Source: CAVQGZ01 sp963712175 (GTDB lineage: Bacteria > Actinomycetota > Actinomycetes > Jiangellales > Jiangellaceae). Taken from it: a DNA stretch of 64,000 nucleotides. The notes beneath the pieces were generated by a model. It saw only the letters and a program-made list of their open reading frames with translations, made no database searches and was not told where the DNA came from. Positions 8,862 to 15,939 of the stretch are shown here, piece after piece (positions within the stretch are counted from its first letter, which is position 1; each line of letters starts with the position of its first letter). Position numbers and translations under genes: made by a program. The DNA lies in assembly GCA_963712175.1 (NCBI GenBank), contig CAVQGZ010000004.1, positions 62,001 to 126,000 of the forward strand, read 5' to 3'.

Positions 8862-10153
8862 CCGAGACAACCGTGCACTCGGGCGAGGCCACCGAGGCTG
8901 AGGTCCTCGCCGTCGCTCGCCGAGCCCGTGATGCCGCCGCGCTGCTGGCGCCGCTTACCCGCGAGGCCAAGGACGCTGCGCTGCTCGCGATGGCCGAGGC
9001 CCTCGAGGCCGATGTCGATCGCATCGTCGCCACCAACGCGGCTGACCTCGACCGAGCCCGCTCGGCCGGGACGGCCGAGGGGCTCATCGACCGGCTGACG
9101 TTGAACGCCGATCGCATCGCCGGAATCGCCGGCGGGCTTCGACAGGTGGCTGCGCTGCCCGACCCGGTGGGTGAGGTCGTCACCGGCTACACGTTGCCCA
9201 ACGGGCTGCGGGTCAGCCAGGTGCGGGTGCCGCTCGGGGTCGTCGGGATGATCTACGAGGCCCGTCCGAACGTCACCGTCGACGCCGCCGGGCTGTGCCT
9301 GAAGTCGGGCAACGCGGTGCTCCTGCGGGGGTCGTCGTCGGCATACGCCACCAACACCGTGCTGGTCGAGATCATGCGCGAGGCTCTTGCGGCCCAGGGG
9401 TTGCCCGTCGACGCCGTCCAGCTCGTCCCCGGCACGTCGCACGACTCGGTGAAGCACCTCATGCGGGCCCGTGGGCTGGTCGACGTGCTGATACCGCGCG
9501 GCGGTGCTGCGCTGATCGGCTCGGTCGTCCAGGAGTCGACCGTCCCGGTGATCGAGACCGGAGTGGGAAACGTCCACGTCTACGTCGACAGCGCCGCTGA
9601 CCAACAAATGGCTCTCGCCATCCTGCTGAACGCCAAGGTGCAGCGTCCGACGGTGTGCAACGCGGCCGAGACGTTGCTGGTGCACGCCGACGTCGCGGAT
9701 GAGTTCCTGTCCGCAGCCCTGCCGGCGCTGCGCGAGGCGGGGGTCACGGTCCACGCGGACGAGCGAGTCACCGCGGCCGGACGGGCGGTGGGCGTGGCGA
9801 CCGAGCCGGTGACCGACGACGACTGGGCGGCGGAGTACTACTCGCTGGACATCGCCGCAGGCGTCGTCGACAGCCTGGAGGACGCCGTCGCCCACATCCG
9901 CCGCTGGTCGAGCGGGCACACCGAGGCCGTCGTGACCGACTCCGTGGATGCTGTGCGTCGCTTCGTCTCCGGCGTCGACTCGGCCGCGGTCATGGTCAAC
10001 GCGTCGACCCGCTTCACCGATGGTGAGCAGCTGGGGCTCGGCGCCGAGATCGGCATATCCACCCAGAAGCTGCACGCACGCGGCCCCATGGGGCTTGCCG
10101 CGTTGACGTCCAGCACCTGGGTCGTCTCCGGTGACGGGCACGTGCGCCCGTGA
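8858..10153 (+). CDS. proA: Glutamate-5-semialdehyde dehydrogenase (gamma-glutamyl phosphate reductase)
   Basis: Second proline step: NADPH-dependent reduction of gamma-glutamyl phosphate. 431 aa, an aldehyde-dehydrogenase-fold enzyme with PLGVVGMIYEARPNVTVDAA, the nucleotide-binding NAVLLRGSSSA and the catalytic Cys267 in RPTVCNAAETLL. Starts at ATG 8858 inside the proB stop (ATGA). The third enzyme, proC, is not in the window. Confidence 0.97.
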   Translation: MTETTVHSGEATEAEVLAVARRARDAAALLAPLTREAKDAALLAMAEALEADVDRIVATNAADLDRARSAGTAEGLIDRLTLNADRIAGIAGGLRQVAALPDPVGEVVTGYTLPNGLRVSQVRVPLGVVGMIYEARPNVTVDAAGLCLKSGNAVLLRGSSSAYATNTVLVEIMREALAAQGLPVDAVQLVPGTSHDSVKHLMRARGLVDVLIPRGGAALIGSVVQESTVPVIETGVGNVHVYVDSAADQQMALAILLNAKVQRPTVCNAAETLLVHADVADEFLSAALPALREAGVTVHADERVTAAGRAVGVATEPVTDDDWAAEYYSLDIAAGVVDSLEDAVAHIRRWSSGHTEAVVTDSVDAVRRFVSGVDSAAVMVNASTRFTDGEQLGLGAEIGISTQKLHARGPMGLAALTSSTWVVSGDGHVRP

Positions 10154-10169
10154 CACCGTCGTCAGCCGC

Positions 10170-10175
10170 TACGCT
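10170..10175 (+). promoter_or_regulatory. Candidate -10 box (TACGCT) before the small membrane protein / nadD
   Basis: TACGCT lies 42 nt before ATG 10217 with a GAGGGAG ribosome site between them. No convincing -35 is seen. It may start the small membrane protein-nadD-rsfS-phosphatase unit. Confidence 0.35.
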
Positions 10176-10216
10176 GACCCCGTCCGCCTGAGCTGATCCG
10201 AGGGAGTCCACCGCCG

Positions 10217-10345
10217 ATGCTCATGTCCGACGTCGTGAACGAGCTGCCCATCGAGCCGGTGTTCTTCGGCGTGGGCGCGTTGGGCCTGCTGCTCGTGCTG
10301 CTGGTCGTCACCCTCATCTTCGGCAAGGGACGGCCGCACGCCTAG
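10217..10345 (+). CDS. Small single-span membrane protein (42 aa)
   Basis: An ORF between proA and nadD, too short for a usual length cut-off. Start MLMSDVVNELPIEP, one strongly hydrophobic helix (FGVGALGLLLVLLVVTLIFG) and a short basic tail GKGRPHA. GAGGGAG (10200-10206) lies 10 nt upstream, good spacing for ATG 10217; the in-frame ATG 10223 would be too far. Small membrane proteins occur at this position in other actinobacteria (recalled, not checked). Function unknown. Confidence 0.75.
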   Translation: MLMSDVVNELPIEPVFFGVGALGLLLVLLVVTLIFGKGRPHA

Positions 10346-10349
10346 GGCC

Positions 10350-10967
10350 GTGGCACGTCGACGCCTCGGGGTGATGGGCGGGACGTTCGACCCGATCCAT
10401 CACGGCCACCTCGTGGCTGCCAGTGAGGTGCGCTCGTGGTTCGACCTGGACGAGGTCGTGTTCGTCCCGACGGGCGAGCCCTGGCAGAAGGATGCCCGAG
10501 GGGTCACCGACGCCGAGGACCGCTACCTGATGACGGTCATCGCGACGGCCTCGAACCCGCGCTTCTCGGTCTCACGGGTGGATGTCGACCGGCCCGGACC
10601 GACCTACACCGTCGACACGCTGCGCGACATCCGCCGGTCACGAGGCGAGGGCTGGGATCTGTTCTTCATCACCGGAGCCGACGCCCTGTCCAAGATCGTC
10701 ACCTGGCGTGACGCGGACGAGTGCTTCGACCTGGCGCACTTCGTGGGCTGCACCCGGCCCGGGCACGAGCTGAGTGCGGGCGGGCTGCCGGCGGATCGCG
10801 TGAGCCTCGTCGAGGTGCCCGCCCTGGCGATCTCGTCGACGGACTGCCGTGACCGGGTCGCCACCGGCGAGCCCATCTGGTACCTCGTCCCCGACGGGGT
10901 TGTGCAGTACGTGTCCAAGCGCAACCTCTACGCCACACCCGAGCATCAGGAGGACCCGAGCACGTGA
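10350..10967 (+). CDS. nadD: Nicotinate-mononucleotide adenylyltransferase
   Basis: Adenylates NaMN to deamido-NAD in NAD synthesis. 205 aa with the nucleotidyltransferase motif GGTFDPIHHGHL (HxGH) and the second ATP motif ISSTDCRDRVATG. GTG 10350 starts 4 nt after the small membrane protein and overlaps rsfS by 4 bp (GTGA). No clear Shine-Dalgarno, so translation may depend on coupling with the upstream gene. Confidence 0.96.
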   Translation: MARRRLGVMGGTFDPIHHGHLVAASEVRSWFDLDEVVFVPTGEPWQKDARGVTDAEDRYLMTVIATASNPRFSVSRVDVDRPGPTYTVDTLRDIRRSRGEGWDLFFITGADALSKIVTWRDADECFDLAHFVGCTRPGHELSAGGLPADRVSLVEVPALAISSTDCRDRVATGEPIWYLVPDGVVQYVSKRNLYATPEHQEDPST

Positions 10968-11347
10968 GTGCCGCGCAGACCACGATCGACCTGGCTGTTG
11001 CTGCGGCAGCAGCCGCAGACGACAAGCAGGCGCGCGACGTGCTCGCCTTCGACGTCTCCGAGCAGATCGGCATCGCCGACGTCTTCCTGCTCTGCTCCGC
11101 CAACACAGACCGCCAGGTCAGGGCGATCGTGGACGCCATCGAGGACGCGCTTCGCGACGACGTCGGCCGCCCCACGCGGCGAGAAGGGGAGCGGGAGGGT
11201 CGCTGGGTGCTGCTGGACTACGTCGACCTCGTCGTCCACGTGCTGCAGACCGAGGACCGCGAGTACTACTCCCTCGAGAGGCTCTGGAAGGACTGCCCGG
11301 CCGTGGACGTCGCAGTCGTCCCCGCCCGGGAGGAAGCGACGTCGTGA
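10964..11347 (+). CDS. rsfS: Ribosomal silencing factor RsfS
   Basis: 127 aa. Binds L14 on the 50S subunit and blocks subunit joining during starvation. Family motifs: DVLAFDVSEQIGIADVFLLC, NTDRQVRAIVDAIED and GRWVLLDYVDLVVHVLQ followed by YYSLERLW. Coupled by GTGA overlaps to nadD before and the phosphatase after, the order seen in mycobacteria. Confidence 0.96.
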   Translation: MSAAQTTIDLAVAAAAAADDKQARDVLAFDVSEQIGIADVFLLCSANTDRQVRAIVDAIEDALRDDVGRPTRREGEREGRWVLLDYVDLVVHVLQTEDREYYSLERLWKDCPAVDVAVVPAREEATS

Positions 11348-12033
11348 CGGAGTCGGTCAGCACCCCCACGCCGAGCGGGGTGCAGCGACGAGCGCGCGTC
11401 GTCTTGTGGCGGCACGGTCAGACGGCCTGGAACGTCGAGGGGCGCTTCCAGGGCCAGACCGACATCGGCCTGGACGCGACCGGGCTCGCGCAGGCGCGTC
11501 GGGCCGCTCCCATGCTCGCCAGGATGGAGCCGTCGCTGCTGGTGTCCTCAGACCTGGCGCGCGCCTACGAGACGGCGAAGGCTCTGGCCGAGGTGACTGG
11601 GCTGCAGGTGCGGACCGACCCGGACCTGCGCGAGACGAACGGTGGAGGCTTCCAAGGGCTCACCGGGTCGGAGATCCGGCAGGCGTATCCCACCGACTGG
11701 GCAGTGTGGGCCAGCGGTGACCCGCACCACCGCAACCCGGGGGGAGGTGAGTCGCGCTCCGACGTCGCCGCCCGCATGCTGTCAGCCGTACTGCGCGCTG
11801 CCGAGGAGGTGGGGGACGGGCTGGCCGTCCTGGCCACCCACGGGGGTGCGGCGCGCCTCGCGGTGGCTCAGCTGATCGGGCTTCCGCTCGAGCGGGTGGG
11901 CTCGCTCGGGGTCATGTCCAACACGGCCTGGACCCTGCTGGAGCGGCGTACCGGCACCGACGTCGACCAGTGGGTGCTCGTCGAGCACAACGCCAGGACG
12001 CTCCCTGAACCGGTGACGATCGAAGAAGGCTGA
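11344..12033 (+). CDS. Histidine phosphatase, likely glucosyl-3-phosphoglycerate phosphatase (GpgP-like)
   Basis: 229-aa member of the phosphoglycerate-mutase/acid-phosphatase superfamily: WRHGQTAWN carries the catalytic His, with SSDLARAYETA, LRETNGGGFQGLT, GGESRSDVAARM and a second active-site His in ATHGG. In M. tuberculosis the gene after rsfS is gpgP (Rv2419c), followed by octT; remembered GpgP motifs (LRET, GGESR.DVAAR, GN/SN.AW) line up here, and an OctT-like gene follows within 4 kb. GpgP makes glucosylglycerate, a precursor of methylglucose lipopolysaccharide. A generic phosphoglycerate mutase-like phosphatase remains possible. GTG start in the rsfS stop (GTGA). Confidence 0.8.
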   Translation: MTESVSTPTPSGVQRRARVVLWRHGQTAWNVEGRFQGQTDIGLDATGLAQARRAAPMLARMEPSLLVSSDLARAYETAKALAEVTGLQVRTDPDLRETNGGGFQGLTGSEIRQAYPTDWAVWASGDPHHRNPGGGESRSDVAARMLSAVLRAAEEVGDGLAVLATHGGAARLAVAQLIGLPLERVGSLGVMSNTAWTLLERRTGTDVDQWVLVEHNARTLPEPVTIEEG

Positions 12034-12048
12034 GCCCGAGGCGTCGGG

Positions 12049-12054
12049 TACACT
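12049..12054 (+). promoter_or_regulatory. Candidate -10 box (TACACT) for tRNA-Ala
   Basis: TACACT ends 27 nt before the tRNA 5' end, just after the phosphatase stop codon. It gives a short 5' trailer of about 20 nt for RNase P to remove. No obvious -35. Confidence 0.4.
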
Positions 12055-12081
12055 CGTCCTCCGCTGCGCAGGCAGCGATCA

Positions 12082-12154
12082 GGGGCTGTGGCGCAGCTGG
12101 TAGCGCACCTCCATGGCATGGAGGGGGTCAGGGGTTCGAGTCCCCTCAGCTCCA
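12082..12154 (+). tRNA. tRNA-Ala (anticodon GGC)
   Basis: A 73-nt cloverleaf. Acceptor GGGGCTG/CAGCTCC (with one G-U), including the G3-U70 pair that identifies tRNA-Ala. Anticodon stem CCTCC/GGAGG with loop ATGGCAT, anticodon GGC reading GCC. T-arm AGGGGTTCGAGTCCCCT. Discriminator A at 12154. CCA is not encoded and must be added. Confidence 0.97.
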
Positions 12155-12167
12155 CCCGTGGGCCGTC

Positions 12168-12229
12168 CCCCGATGATCACGACATGGTGGTGAAGGCGTG
12201 CCTGCCTAGGTGTCGGCACCTCGGCAGGC
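12168..12229 (+). repeat. Degenerate copy of a dispersed palindromic element, with a hairpin
   Basis: CCCCGATGATCACGACA (12168-12184) matches 16 of 17 bases of the left arm of the element at 57380, and CCTCGGCAGGCGGAC (12219-12233) matches its interior. The far arm is missing. The remnant contains a strong hairpin: GCCTGCCTAGGTG (12200-12212), loop TCGG, CACCTCGGCAGGC (12217-12229), one mismatch. It lies just after tRNA-Ala and could act as a transcription end, although there is no T-run. Confidence 0.6.
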
Positions 12230-12295
12230 GGACGGTCCCGTCGGCAGGCCGACGTGGCCCTTCGGGCCGCCAGGTTGCCCCGATCGCATGTCGCC

Positions 12296-12679
12296 CTAGG
12301 GCTCCCGGGCCAGCGCCTCGGCCCACACCTCCAGCATCGCCGGGGTCTGAACGGCGATCGTCACCTCTCGGACAGTGCTGGGAGTCGACATCAGCACCGT
12401 CAACGCGACCCGGGTCACGTCGCCCATCGGCCACGAGCCGAGCACGAGCGCCGCGGGCAGCACGAGCGAGCGGGCTCGCCGCTCGTTCGCAACGACGACC
12501 GCGTGCCGGTACGCCTCGGCCAGCCTGTGCTCGGGGCCGCTCGGGGGCTTCCATCGCGGCGCCGCGATGGTGGCCACGGACGGTCCCACGTCGGCGTCAC
12601 GGCGGCCGGGGACGATCAGCAGGTCGCCCGGCTGATCCTCGGGTGGCCCCAGCGCGACCCTCACCCGTGGCCGTCGCAT
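12296..12679 (-). CDS. Degenerate macrodomain-like protein
   Basis: Predicted 127-aa soluble protein. The second half (HRLAEAYRHAVVVANERR, ARSLVLPAAL, MGDVTRVALTVL, TPAMLEVWAEAL) follows the helix-strand pattern of the C-terminal half of macrodomains (R.Y..AL..A.....S.AFPA...G.....A..I). The first half lacks the NAAN and GGGGV loops that bind ADP-ribose, so ADP-ribose hydrolysis is unlikely. The start is uncertain: ATG 12679 (MRRPRVRVALGPP) is chosen, but the frame continues to 12754. No good ribosome site. Divergent from the CoA-transferase gene. Confidence 0.55.
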   Translation of the reverse strand: MRRPRVRVALGPPEDQPGDLLIVPGRRDADVGPSVATIAAPRWKPPSGPEHRLAEAYRHAVVVANERRARSLVLPAALVLGSWPMGDVTRVALTVLMSTPSTVREVTIAVQTPAMLEVWAEALAREP

Positions 12680-12764
12680 GGGACAACCGTGACATAGGTC
12701 CTGGCGCAAGGTCACTTCGAAAGTCCCTGCCCCATCGCTGCGACGACAGGGCACGCTGTCGCGT

Positions 12765-14012
12765 GTGCGCGTCGTGACGATGGATCAGCTCAGCCAGGTG
12801 TTCACCTCTCTCGGGCTCGAGGAGCCGCGGATCGTTGCCAGCGGCAACTTCGCTGCCCCTTTGCAGACCCTCGCAGTGCTGGACGAGGCCCTCGAGCGCT
12901 ACCGGCTGTGCCTGCTGAACGCCCAGCCAGGGCTGCCGGACCGCGACGGTGTGACGCTGGAGACCGTGTTCGTGGGCATCGGCATGCGCAAGTCGCCGAA
13001 CCTGCGCTACGTGCCATGTCGGCTGTCGCTCGCGCCGCTGCTGCACCGCACGACGCTGCGTCCGGACGTCGTGGTGCTGCACACCTCGCTCCCGCGAGAC
13101 GGCACCGTGTCCCTGGGGATCGAGGTCAACGTGCTGCCGGCCGCGATCGAGGCGGCGCGCATGGCCGGCGGCACCATCATCGCCCAGGCCAACGCGAAGA
13201 TGCCGTACACGTTCGGCGATGCCGTGCTGCCGCTTGAGGAGCTCGACTACCTCGTGGAAGTGGACGAGCCGCTGGCCAGCCCACACAACGTGCCGATCGA
13301 CGACGTGTCGCGAGACATCGGCGACCGGGTGGCTGCGAGAGTGCTCGACGGGTCGACGCTTCAGATGGGCATCGGTGCCGTGCCCGACGCCACGCTGCAC
13401 GCGCTGACAGGTCGCTCGCACCTGCGGATCTGGTCGGAGATGTTCTCCGACGGGGTGCTGGCCCTCGAGCGCCAGGGGGTGCTCGACCCGGGGTGGCCGC
13501 TGGTCGCATCGTTCCTGTTCGGCTCCTCGGAGCTCTACGAGTGGGTCGACCGCAACCCTCGCGTTCGCATGCTGCGCACGGAACGAACGAACGACCCCGG
13601 AGCGATCGCGCGCAACCCGCAGGTCGTGTCCGTCAACACCGCGATGCAGGTCGACCTGTTCGCTCAGGCCAATGCATCGCGCATCAACGGCAGGATCTAC
13701 TCAGGCTTCGGCGGGCAGACCGACTTCATCGTCGGGGCCCTGCACTCCCAAGGCGGTCAGGCGATCATCGCGCTGCGCTCGTGGCATCGCAAGGCACAGG
13801 TCTCGACGATCGTGCCCATGATCGACGAGCCGTTGACATCGTTCCAGCACAGCGCCGTGGTCACCGAGAACGGTGTGGCCGACATCTGGGGGAGCAGCCA
13901 GCGCGAGCAGGCCGAGCAGCTCATCACGCAGTGCGCCCACCCCGACGTGCGTGAGGAGCTGTGGGAGGAGGCCGTGGCGCTGCGACTCGTCCCACCCGAC
14001 GCGATGCCATGA
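12765..14012 (+). CDS. Acetyl-CoA hydrolase / CoA-transferase family protein
   Basis: 415-aa class I CoA-transferase of the 4-hydroxybutyrate/acetate CoA-transferase type. N-terminal half: SGNFAAPLQTLAVLDEAL, LLNAQPGLPDRDGV, PRDGTVSLGIEVN. C-terminal half: IWSEMFSDGV with the likely catalytic Glu that forms the CoA thioester, and GFGGQTDFIVGALHSQGG for the CoA site. GTG 12765 gives MRVVTMDQL, resembling family N-termini, and a CACGCT -10-like box ends 7 nt before it, suggesting a leaderless message. Substrate unknown. First gene of a four-gene unit joined by ATGA overlaps. Confidence 0.85.
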   Translation: MRVVTMDQLSQVFTSLGLEEPRIVASGNFAAPLQTLAVLDEALERYRLCLLNAQPGLPDRDGVTLETVFVGIGMRKSPNLRYVPCRLSLAPLLHRTTLRPDVVVLHTSLPRDGTVSLGIEVNVLPAAIEAARMAGGTIIAQANAKMPYTFGDAVLPLEELDYLVEVDEPLASPHNVPIDDVSRDIGDRVAARVLDGSTLQMGIGAVPDATLHALTGRSHLRIWSEMFSDGVLALERQGVLDPGWPLVASFLFGSSELYEWVDRNPRVRMLRTERTNDPGAIARNPQVVSVNTAMQVDLFAQANASRINGRIYSGFGGQTDFIVGALHSQGGQAIIALRSWHRKAQVSTIVPMIDEPLTSFQHSAVVTENGVADIWGSSQREQAEQLITQCAHPDVREELWEEAVALRLVPPDAMP

Positions 14013-14611
14013 CGCGAACGATCCGCGGACCGCGTCTGGCCGCGGTGGTGGGGGTCGTCGGCTTCTGGACGTGCGCGTCGCTGGGCGCCGCGCAGCAGCC
14101 GGGCTACGACCGGGCTCAGGACTACCTGAGCTCGCTTGCCGCTGTCGGCGCAGACCAGCCCGGCTGGGGGCTGCTGATGTTCGCCTTCGCGGTGCTGGTC
14201 GTCGTCGCTGGTGCCTGGCGGGCGCGCTCGGGCACGCTGCTGGCGTCCGCGGCAGCGCTCGCGGTTGCTGCCGTGGCTCGAGTCGACTGCCCAGCCGGAG
14301 CGGCGCAGTGCAGCGCCGGGACGCTCGCCGTCGAGCCCGATGCGCTGAGCCGTGTGCACGCTGCCTCCGTGGTGGCGTACCAGGTCCTGTTCACCGCAGC
14401 ACTTCTCCACCTGGCCTGGGTCGCCCGGCGGTGCGGGCAGTCGCATGCTGCTGCGGCCGCCCTGCTCGGGGCGGTGGTTCCGTTCGCTCTGGCGTTCGAC
14501 CCGCTGCCACTGGCGCCTGGTCTGAGCCAGCGGCTGTGGGTGGTGGCCGGACAGGTCGTGCTGGTCGCGGTGGCGTTCTGGCCGCCTCGTCCCGATAGCG
14601 TCGCCCCATGA
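14009..14611 (+). CDS. DUF998-type integral membrane protein
   Basis: 200 aa with about six hydrophobic segments. The first loop reads PGYDRAQDYLSSLAAVGADQ, typical of DUF998 membrane proteins, which are functionally uncharacterised. ATG 14009 overlaps the CoA-transferase stop (ATGA), and the stop overlaps the next start. Co-translation with a CoA-transferase suggests a lipid or acid metabolism link, but nothing in the sequence proves it. Confidence 0.7.
   Translation: MTRTIRGPRLAAVVGVVGFWTCASLGAAQQPGYDRAQDYLSSLAAVGADQPGWGLLMFAFAVLVVVAGAWRARSGTLLASAAALAVAAVARVDCPAGAAQCSAGTLAVEPDALSRVHAASVVAYQVLFTAALLHLAWVARRCGQSHAAAAALLGAVVPFALAFDPLPLAPGLSQRLWVVAGQVVLVAVAFWPPRPDSVAP
14596..14601 (+). promoter_or_regulatory. 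Leaderless-type -10 box (TAGCGT) before the RibD/DHFR-like gene
   Basis: TAGCGT is followed by 6 nt and then ATG 14608, so a transcript from here would start at or next to the start codon. This would be an internal promoter in the DUF998-RibD unit. Confidence 0.45.
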
Positions 14612-15165
14612 ACAGCCGTAGCCGGGACGCGGCACCCGCATCCCCGGGCGGCGTCGTGCTGTACGCGGCTGTCTCGCTGGACGGCTACCTGGCCGAGCCC
14701 GACGACGGACTCGCCTTTCTCGACGACATCGCGGAGGCGGGCCAGACCTACGAGGACTTCTATGCCGGCATCGACGCGCTGGTCATGGGACGGCGCACGT
14801 ACGACGTCGCGCGATCGGTTCCTGAGTGGCCGTATCCGGGCCTGCCGTGCGTCGTGGTCACGAGCCGGCAGCTGTCCGCCATGCCCGACATGGTCATGAC
14901 CGATGACGGATCAGACCTCGTGGGGCTCATCGAGCGGCTGCGCTCGCACGGGCGGGTGTGGCTGGTCGGAGGAGGGGTGCTGACCCGCGAGCTGCTGGCC
15001 GCTGACCTCGTCGACGAGCTCGACCTCACCGTCACGCCCCACGTGCTGGGTGGCGGGGTGGCGTTGTGGGGTCCCGGCAGCGGCCGGCATCGTCTCGTGC
15101 TCGAGCAGGTCACCGAGCCCGGTGCCGGCACCGTGCGACTGCGCTACCGCCGCCCAGTGGCATGA
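14608..15165 (+). CDS. RibD C-terminal / dihydrofolate reductase-like protein
   Basis: 185 aa of the DHFR-like fold found as stand-alone reductases in actinobacteria. VLYAAVSLDGYLAEPDDG, GIDALVMGRRTYDVA, PCVVVTSR and VWLVGGGVLTRELLAADLVDEL are the family motifs for NADPH and substrate binding. No deaminase domain is attached, so it is not a complete RibD; the substrate is unknown. ATGA overlaps on both sides. Confidence 0.85.
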   Translation: MNSRSRDAAPASPGGVVLYAAVSLDGYLAEPDDGLAFLDDIAEAGQTYEDFYAGIDALVMGRRTYDVARSVPEWPYPGLPCVVVTSRQLSAMPDMVMTDDGSDLVGLIERLRSHGRVWLVGGGVLTRELLAADLVDELDLTVTPHVLGGGVALWGPGSGRHRLVLEQVTEPGAGTVRLRYRRPVA

Positions 15166-15878
15166 CTGCTCCCCAGTTCCTGGTCATCGGTGACTCCCTG
15201 GCGTTCCATGGACCCGAGCGGCAGGAGCTGCTCAGCGAACAACGGCTGTGGGCGAACGTCTGCGGGACTGCTCTGGGATGGCGCCCCGACGTCACCGCTC
15301 GAGCGGGGTGGACGAGCCGCGACGGCTGGTGGGCGCTCACGAAGGATCCCCGGGTCTGGACGACGTTGGCCGATCCCTCGTTGCGGGCCTGCGTGATCGC
15401 CGTCGGGTCGATGGACGCGGTGCCCGCGTCGGTGCCGGTGTGGGCGCGCGAAGCCATTCCCTACGTCCGCTCCGGCTCGCTTCGACGCCGAGTTCGCTCG
15501 GCATACCTGACCGCCCATCCGCATGTCGTGCGGGCCACCGCCGGCGCGGTGCGACAGCTGCCGCAGAGCGCGACCGAGCACTACTGGACCCGGATGATCG
15601 GTGCGATCCGGCACCACCGACCGGATGTCAGGCTCCTGCTCATGGGTCCCTGCCCCTGGCGCTCGGACGCCTACCCGTCCAACCGGCACTACCCCGCCTC
15701 GGTCGCTGCCGCCCACCGGTTCGCCGACGAGAACGACCTCGCCCTGGTCGACCTCGAGCCCCTGGTGACGCCCATGCACGTCGAGGGCCGTGGCAACCCG
15801 GACGGGCTGCACTGGGACTGGCCGACACATGCCCAGGTCGGAGGGGTCGTGGCCGAGTCGCTGGCGGTCTCGGAGTAG
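15162..15878 (+). CDS. SGNH-hydrolase-type acyltransferase, OctT-like (diglucosylglycerate octanoyltransferase)
   Basis: 238 aa. Block I is VIGDSLAFHG with the nucleophile Ser; block V is DGLHWDWPTH with the Asp and His of the triad. Overall length and the MGPCPWRS and RHYPASVAAAHRFADE segments fit the OctT group, in which the mycobacterial enzyme octanoylates diglucosylglycerate during methylglucose lipopolysaccharide synthesis. Position agrees: M. tuberculosis has nadD, rsfS, gpgP, octT, degV in a row, and here the same genes occur with insertions. No signal peptide. ATG 15162 overlaps the previous stop. Enzyme substrate is inferred from synteny. Confidence 0.75.
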   Translation: MTAPQFLVIGDSLAFHGPERQELLSEQRLWANVCGTALGWRPDVTARAGWTSRDGWWALTKDPRVWTTLADPSLRACVIAVGSMDAVPASVPVWAREAIPYVRSGSLRRRVRSAYLTAHPHVVRATAGAVRQLPQSATEHYWTRMIGAIRHHRPDVRLLLMGPCPWRSDAYPSNRHYPASVAAAHRFADENDLALVDLEPLVTPMHVEGRGNPDGLHWDWPTHAQVGGVVAESLAVSE

Positions 15879-15939
15879 CCTTCGACCCTGCACGGCCCGC
15901 GGCTCCTGCGGAACCGATCGACCACCCTCGAGGACCCCC

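Noticed and set aside
12082..12300. Integrated element at tRNA-Ala
   Set aside because: No integrase and no repeat of the tRNA 3' end further downstream was seen; only the short repeat remnant.
15879..15939. T-box riboswitch before leuS
   Set aside because: Leader of about 55 nt has no room for the T-box stem and antiterminator.
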